NCBI RefSeq assembly: GCF_007625075.1
Contig: NZ_QMIE01000002.1
Span: 91,873-155,872 of the forward strand
DNA: 64,000 bases
Source: Oceanidesulfovibrio indonesiensis
Lineage (GTDB): Bacteria; Desulfobacterota; Desulfovibrionia; Desulfovibrionales; Desulfovibrionaceae
Reading direction: 5' to 3'
Shown here piece by piece: positions 58,566 to 64,000 of the stretch (the first letter of the stretch is position 1; each line of letters opens with the position of its first letter). The notes under the pieces are model-generated. The model did no database searches. It was not told the DNA's origin and saw only the letters and a program-made list of their open reading frames with translations. The position numbers and the translations under genes were made by a program.

Positions 58566-58637
58566 TGAATAACTGCATCAGCATGCCTTCCAGGTCAAGC
58601 GCAGATCATAGGTGCTTGGAAACATTGGGAGGGAATC

Positions 58638-59009
58638 ATGCAATCCAACAGGTCGTCTTTTCTTGAACATTTGGCCGGAGCGCTGACGTCCACGGTGCGC
58701 TTCAGCATGTGGTTGCCCGTTCGGATTCTCACGCGATTGGCCATCTGGCGGCGCAACGCCATCTATCTGCGGGAACTTGAACGCATGGATCCGCGGCTGC
58801 TCAAGGACGTGGGATTCAAGCGCGACGAGGTCATAGCCGCTATCCGGGAAGGCCGGCCCGTCAAGTCCATGAGCGATGCGGAGCGTATGGAGGACGTTTT
58901 CAAGGAACGCGCGACCCGAGCCAATACAGACGATCCCGCGGAATCACCCGCTCGGCCAAGCGGCGCAGAGGGCATCATGGCAGGCCGGGCAGGGCAGCCG
59001 GCCCGTTGA
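58638..59009 (+). CDS. DUF1127 protein
   Basis: 123 residues. The central core LRELERMDPRLLKDVGFKRDEVIAAIREGRP matches the DUF1127 domain, a small Arg-rich RNA-handling or metabolic-stress motif in proteobacteria; N-terminal and Pro-rich C-terminal extensions are longer than in minimal members. GAGGGA precedes ATG 58638. Probably under LysR control. Confidence 0.85.
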   Translation: MQSNRSSFLEHLAGALTSTVRFSMWLPVRILTRLAIWRRNAIYLRELERMDPRLLKDVGFKRDEVIAAIREGRPVKSMSDAERMEDVFKERATRANTDDPAESPARPSGAEGIMAGRAGQPAR

Positions 59010-59128
59010 TGCAGTTGCCTTCAGGAAAGACTGTCATTTTGCGGCGCATAATGGCCCCGGCTTCGGTATTCGGTATTAGGGAGGTGGCGCGGGACGCTCG
59101 GTCGCCTTCTCCGCACGTCGGACGAAGC

Positions 59129-59956
59129 TCAGTAGGCGTACGGCTCCTGGTAGCGGACTTCGAACAGAAACGGAATGTCCGGCATCGGCCCCAGGGCCAC
59201 GCGATGACCCGTGAGGACGAACGTGTCGCCCGCCATGGCCGAGAGGGCGCCGGGCACTGAGAGAGGAATCTTGTCCGGCAGGCCGCTGGCCGGGGCAAGC
59301 GTTCCGGCCGCATGCACCCATGAGCCGGGGGGGAACTGCTGCGGATCGTTCACGTCCACCAGATAGGCGACGCCGGCGGCGTCCGCGAAGCAGCACACGA
59401 TGAACAGGCGCGTGACAGCGATATAGCCCGCGGCGTCCAGTTCCGGCGTCCGCGCGACCTGGCCCTGCACCACGAAAGCATCGCCCGCCCTGGCGCGCTG
59501 GTCCTGCTCGGCGGTGAGCAACTCGGCGACGTTGATCTTGGTGAACGCGACGCCGTCGAGGACGATCTTCGAATCCGTAGTCTCCTGCGCATCGTCAAAC
59601 GCCGGAGTTGCGCGTTCCGCCGCACCATCAAACCCAGGGGTTGTCCATTCCGCATACTCCTCGCCCGAGAGGCCGGAAGGTACGACGTCATAGAACGGGT
59701 TTGGCAGCGTTACGGCAGTTCCCGCAAGGAGGAGGAACACGACGAGTCCGGCGGCTTCGCTGGCCCTGACTGTGCGCGAACGGTCGAGCAGGACGGCGAG
59801 GGCGAGCAGGGCGATGATCCCCCCGGCGGATAATGTCAGCCAGGCGTACTTCGGGTTGAGAAACCGCCAGTAGATGGGGGACGCGGCCAGCATGAGCATG
59901 AACGCCCCGGTTGCTGCCACGAGACAGGCCTGGAGCAAGCGGGCGAGCGCGGACAT
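59129..59956 (-). CDS. TIGR03943/DUF1980 (YcgQ-like) permease partner
   Basis: 275 residues: three N-terminal helices (about 8-90) and an extracytoplasmic beta-rich domain (KIVLDGVAFTKINVAEL onward) typical of the YcgQ family. Always paired with a DUF318 permease, as here; start codon abuts the permease stop (TAGATG). The pair may export metal, role unknown. Confidence 0.85.
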   Translation of the reverse strand: MSALARLLQACLVAATGAFMLMLAASPIYWRFLNPKYAWLTLSAGGIIALLALAVLLDRSRTVRASEAAGLVVFLLLAGTAVTLPNPFYDVVPSGLSGEEYAEWTTPGFDGAAERATPAFDDAQETTDSKIVLDGVAFTKINVAELLTAEQDQRARAGDAFVVQGQVARTPELDAAGYIAVTRLFIVCCFADAAGVAYLVDVNDPQQFPPGSWVHAAGTLAPASGLPDKIPLSVPGALSAMAGDTFVLTGHRVALGPMPDIPFLFEVRYQEPYAY

Positions 59957-60871
59957 CTACCAGGCTCCTCCGGGAATGAAGCACGCAAGCACATAGACCG
60001 TCACCACGGGCACGACGACGAGGGCGATGGCGACCCGGCGGTTGAACACGGCCAGGAACATGGGCACAAGTTTGAGGTCCACCATGGGGCCGATGGCCAT
60101 GAACGCAACCTTGGAAGCCAAGGGGAAACCCACGAGCGACGCAGCGACGAAGGCGTCGGCTTCCGAGCAGACGGAAAGCAGAATGGCGAGGGTCATGAGC
60201 CCTGCGATGGCGAGCAGAGCATTGTCCGCAAAGTAGGAGAGCACATCCGGCGGCAGAAAGGTCTTGAACGCCGATGCAGCCACCGCGCCGAGAATCAGGA
60301 ACCGGGACATGGAAAGGAACTCGGCGGCCGTGTGGAAGAAGACTGCCTTGAGTCGGCTGCCCTGAACGGAGGAGCAACCGCAGCCGCAGCCGTGGTTGTG
60401 TTCCCCGCAGCCATGGTCCATGGGCAGGATGTTATGCCGAAGCACCAGTCGCGCAGGCAGGTTGCCCAGCGCCATGCCGAGTGCGGCAGCCGGCACGACA
60501 ACGAGCAGAATCCGGTAAAGCACCACCGAGATGTCGCCCTGGAAGGCATACAGGGTCGACGCGATGACCACAGGGTTCACCACCGGCGCGGCCATCATGT
60601 AGGGCAGGGCGGCCCGGGGCGGAACGCCTTTCTGGAGCAGCCGCCTTGCCACCGGAACGATGCCGCATTCGCACGTGGGCAGCAGCATTCCGGCGAAAAG
60701 GCCGACGCCGACCTGGCCGAGCGCGTTGCGGGGCACGAACCTGGCAAGGGCTTCTTCTGAAACCAGAACCTCGATGAGGGCGCCGAGGAGCGAGCCGAGC
60801 AGAAGGAACGGCGCGGCTTCCAAAACTATTGCTGCCGCAGTCGTGGCAAAAATCGCGAGGCTGTCAGGCAT
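59957..60871 (-). CDS. DUF318 permease (YcgR-like)
   Basis: 304 residues, eight or so helices. The family core carries LLPTCECGIVPVARRLLQKGVPPRAALPYMMAAPVVNPVVIAS with its CxC motif, and a His/Cys-rich cytoplasmic loop (GCGEHNHGCGCGCSS, about 146-160) that could bind metal. Same superfamily as the permease at 17819 but distant. Two-gene operon with the YcgQ-like gene. Confidence 0.88.
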   Translation of the reverse strand: MPDSLAIFATTAAAIVLEAAPFLLLGSLLGALIEVLVSEEALARFVPRNALGQVGVGLFAGMLLPTCECGIVPVARRLLQKGVPPRAALPYMMAAPVVNPVVIASTLYAFQGDISVVLYRILLVVVPAAALGMALGNLPARLVLRHNILPMDHGCGEHNHGCGCGCSSVQGSRLKAVFFHTAAEFLSMSRFLILGAVAASAFKTFLPPDVLSYFADNALLAIAGLMTLAILLSVCSEADAFVAASLVGFPLASKVAFMAIGPMVDLKLVPMFLAVFNRRVAIALVVVPVVTVYVLACFIPGGAW

Positions 60872-61073
60872 GAGGAGTATCTTTCACGACAAAAGAAATC
60901 GCAGTGTCTGCAGATCAGGTAGAGTCAACGTTGCGGGCAGGCCAAGTTTAGTATCGGATGCGCGGGACATTATGCCGGAACGTTCAGAATGTCGATACGT
61001 GCGAAGTCCTTCGCATGGCTTCGCTGCCGGGCGGTTCTTGCCGGCGGGCAGAAGGTTTTGGCGAATGGGCGCA

Positions 61074-62666
<1,593 letters not shown>

Positions 62667-62770
62667 CTTGTCTTACGGAAGACCAATCGAACAAGGGGGA
62701 ATCGCCACGGATACGAGGTTCCAGAATCCATGCGTGTTACGAGAGTATGACAAAGCAGCAATTGGGGCAA

Positions 62771-62803
62771 GCCCAATATTGGGCGCGACGCCGGATATTG
62801 GGC
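62771..62803. promoter_or_regulatory. paired upstream activator sites for the sigma-54 regulator
   Basis: A perfect 14-bp palindrome GCCCAATATTGGGC (62771-62784) and a near copy GCCGGATATTGGGC (62790-62803; 12 of 14 matches), centres 19 bases apart. A further ATTGGGG half-site starts at 62761. They are about 85-110 bases before the -24/-12 promoter, the usual enhancer distance. Confidence 0.65.
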
Positions 62804-62880
62804 GCGTTTTCATGACTGGCGAGATGAGCCGTTTCTTGGAATAGTCTTATAATCGAAGACGTTATTGCTGGTGTGTGAAT

Positions 62881-62896
62881 TGGCATGTGCTTTGCT
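62881..62896 (+). promoter_or_regulatory. sigma-54 promoter of larA
   Basis: TGGCATGTGCTTTGCT. The GG (62882-62883) and GC (62894-62895) doublets have the exact -24/-12 spacing. It stands 29 bases before ATG 62925 and downstream of activator sites. Confidence 0.75.
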
Positions 62897-62924
62897 CAAT
62901 CAGGAGAAAGCAAGCGAGAGCAGA

Positions 62925-64000
62925 ATGGACATTACACTCAAGTACGGTCATTCGCACACGACATTATCGTTTCCCGATCAGGCCGAGGTCGATGTACTCG
63001 AACCGACCTCCCTGCCAGTGATCGGGGACATGGCCGAGGCAATGGACGGCGCGCTCGACCGTCCGCTCCAGCTTCCCCGCTTGGAAGAGCGCGCCGCCCC
63101 GGCCACAATTTCCATAGCCGTACCCGATGAAACCCGGTCGTTTCCGACCAAAGCCCTTCTTCCTCTCCTTTTGAAGCGTCTGCACCGCGCTTACCCGGCG
63201 CTCAAGCCCGAAGACGTGACCATCGTGGTTGGCGGTGGTCTTCATCCGCCGCACGACGTCCCAGCGCTTGAACGCATCCTGCCTCACGACGTGCTCGCAC
63301 GATACACCGTGGTGCCGCACGATGCGAAGAACGCGCCCATGGCCGAGTTCGGCGCCACGAGCCGGGGGACGCCCGTGCGCATCAACCTCGCGTTCGCCCA
63401 GGCCGAGATGAAGATCGTCATGGGGCTGCTGGACCCGCATCAGTTCGCGGGCTTTACCGGCGGCGCCAAGGGAGTTGCCATCGGCTGCTCCAGCGCCGAG
63501 ACGATCCGGGCGAACCATGCTCTGATGTTCCACGAGAAAGCCCAGGCCGGCGTGCGCGAGGGCAACCCGGTGCGCGAGGATCTCAACGAGATCGGACGCA
63601 TGGTCGGCGTCGAACTCGCCGTGAACGTAGTGCTGGACAAGGACAAGCAGATCGTCGGCCTGTGGGCAGGCGAGCCCGAGGCCGTGCTGGCCGCCGGCTC
63701 CCAGGTCTGCGCATCGGTCTACGGAGTGACCATCGAAAAGCCATACGACATCGTGGTCGCCTCCTGCGGCGGCCATCCCAAAGATATTTGTCTGTACCAG
63801 GCCCAGAAGGGTTTGAATCTCGCCTCGCGCGCCGCCGTGCCCGGCGGCAGGATTCTGCTTCTCGCCGCATGCGGCCAGGGCGTGGGAGACGAAGATTACT
63901 TCGAGTACGTATGCCGTTTCGATGCGCCGTCCGCCGTGTTCGAGGACTTCAGGGAGCACGGTTTCCGCATGGGCGCGCACAAGGCGTTTCTGTTCAGCCG
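62925..64000 (+). CDS. larA: LarA-family nickel-pincer lactate racemase, 3' end outside window
   Basis: Partial: 358 codons read openly to the window edge (known LarA is about 425). Racemases of this family interconvert D- and L-lactate or similar 2-hydroxy acids using a covalent nickel pincer. Motifs: GGGLHPPHD near residue 103, DPHQFAGFTGGAKGVAIG (about 168-185; His and the pincer-anchoring Lys), and MFHEKAQAGVREGNPVRED. In lactate-using sulfate reducers this fits lactate metabolism. GAGAGCAG precedes ATG 62925. Expressed from the sigma-54 promoter just upstream. Confidence 0.92.
   Translation, partial: MDITLKYGHSHTTLSFPDQAEVDVLEPTSLPVIGDMAEAMDGALDRPLQLPRLEERAAPATISIAVPDETRSFPTKALLPLLLKRLHRAYPALKPEDVTIVVGGGLHPPHDVPALERILPHDVLARYTVVPHDAKNAPMAEFGATSRGTPVRINLAFAQAEMKIVMGLLDPHQFAGFTGGAKGVAIGCSSAETIRANHALMFHEKAQAGVREGNPVREDLNEIGRMVGVELAVNVVLDKDKQIVGLWAGEPEAVLAAGSQVCASVYGVTIEKPYDIVVASCGGHPKDICLYQAQKGLNLASRAAVPGGRILLLAACGQGVGDEDYFEYVCRFDAPSAVFEDFREHGFRMGAHKAFLFS

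Overview
The window is a GC-rich, gene-dense stretch of a bacterial chromosome. It suggests an anaerobic deltaproteobacterium of the Desulfovibrio group. The reasons are a monofunctional Ni-CO dehydrogenase with its maturation ATPase and CooA-type sensor, a split ferredoxin-containing glutamate synthase, a D. africanus-like monocluster ferredoxin, a lactate-racemase-family LarA under a sigma-54 promoter, and very large hybrid kinases. No rRNA, tRNA, CRISPR array, transposase or prophage gene was recognised.

Layout. 1-6.3 kb: the end of a Pel exopolysaccharide operon (PelD, PelE, PelF, PelG and a small glycosidase). 6.4-8.4 kb: an orphan AAA ATPase behind an unusual nested hairpin, and a membrane protein. 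8.8-11.7 kb: a TRAP transporter. 11.8-19.1 kb: the most interesting region. An ArsR-family regulator, a 47-residue Cys-rich protein and an ABC exporter face a convergent run of MauE/DoxX-like, rhodanese, UshA-like, CcdA, thioredoxin, mini-thioredoxin and ArsP-like permease genes. The UshA-like gene has an in-frame UGA exactly where a CxxC motif should be completed (CPT-U-G), followed by a possible SECIS hairpin, so it is probably a selenoprotein. It also carries a +1 shift in a G6 run. The whole looks like a thiol/selenol-assisted metal or organometal export system. 19.5-26.5 kb: release factor 3, a P-type cation ATPase and small envelope proteins. 27.1-32.3 kb: a three-gene glutamate synthase operon ending in a strong terminator. 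32.5-34.6 kb: an ECF sigma/anti-sigma module with small secreted proteins. 35.0-44.9 kb: two giant hybrid histidine kinases around an acyltransferase. 45.1-47.9 kb: a MoxR/VWA operon behind a near-perfect Fur box. 48.0-51.8 kb: cooA, cooS and cooC, with a CooA box placed for class II activation of cooS. 51.9-56.2 kb: a Cys-bearing HU-like protein, a foreign-looking AT-rich methyltransferase, a ferredoxin, a universal stress protein and small proteins. 56.5-60.9 kb: an ADP-ribosylglycohydrolase relative, a LysR regulator, a DUF1127 protein and a YcgQ/YcgR permease pair. 61-64 kb: a sigma-54 activator divergent from larA, with repeated activator sites and a -24/-12 promoter between them.

How the parts fit. 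Several units show their own local control logic: c-di-GMP (PelD I-site), metal via ArsR, CO via CooA, iron via Fur, and sigma-54 activation of larA. Gene starts were chosen by ribosome binding site and family length. Family names come from recognising sequence motifs, not from database searches.
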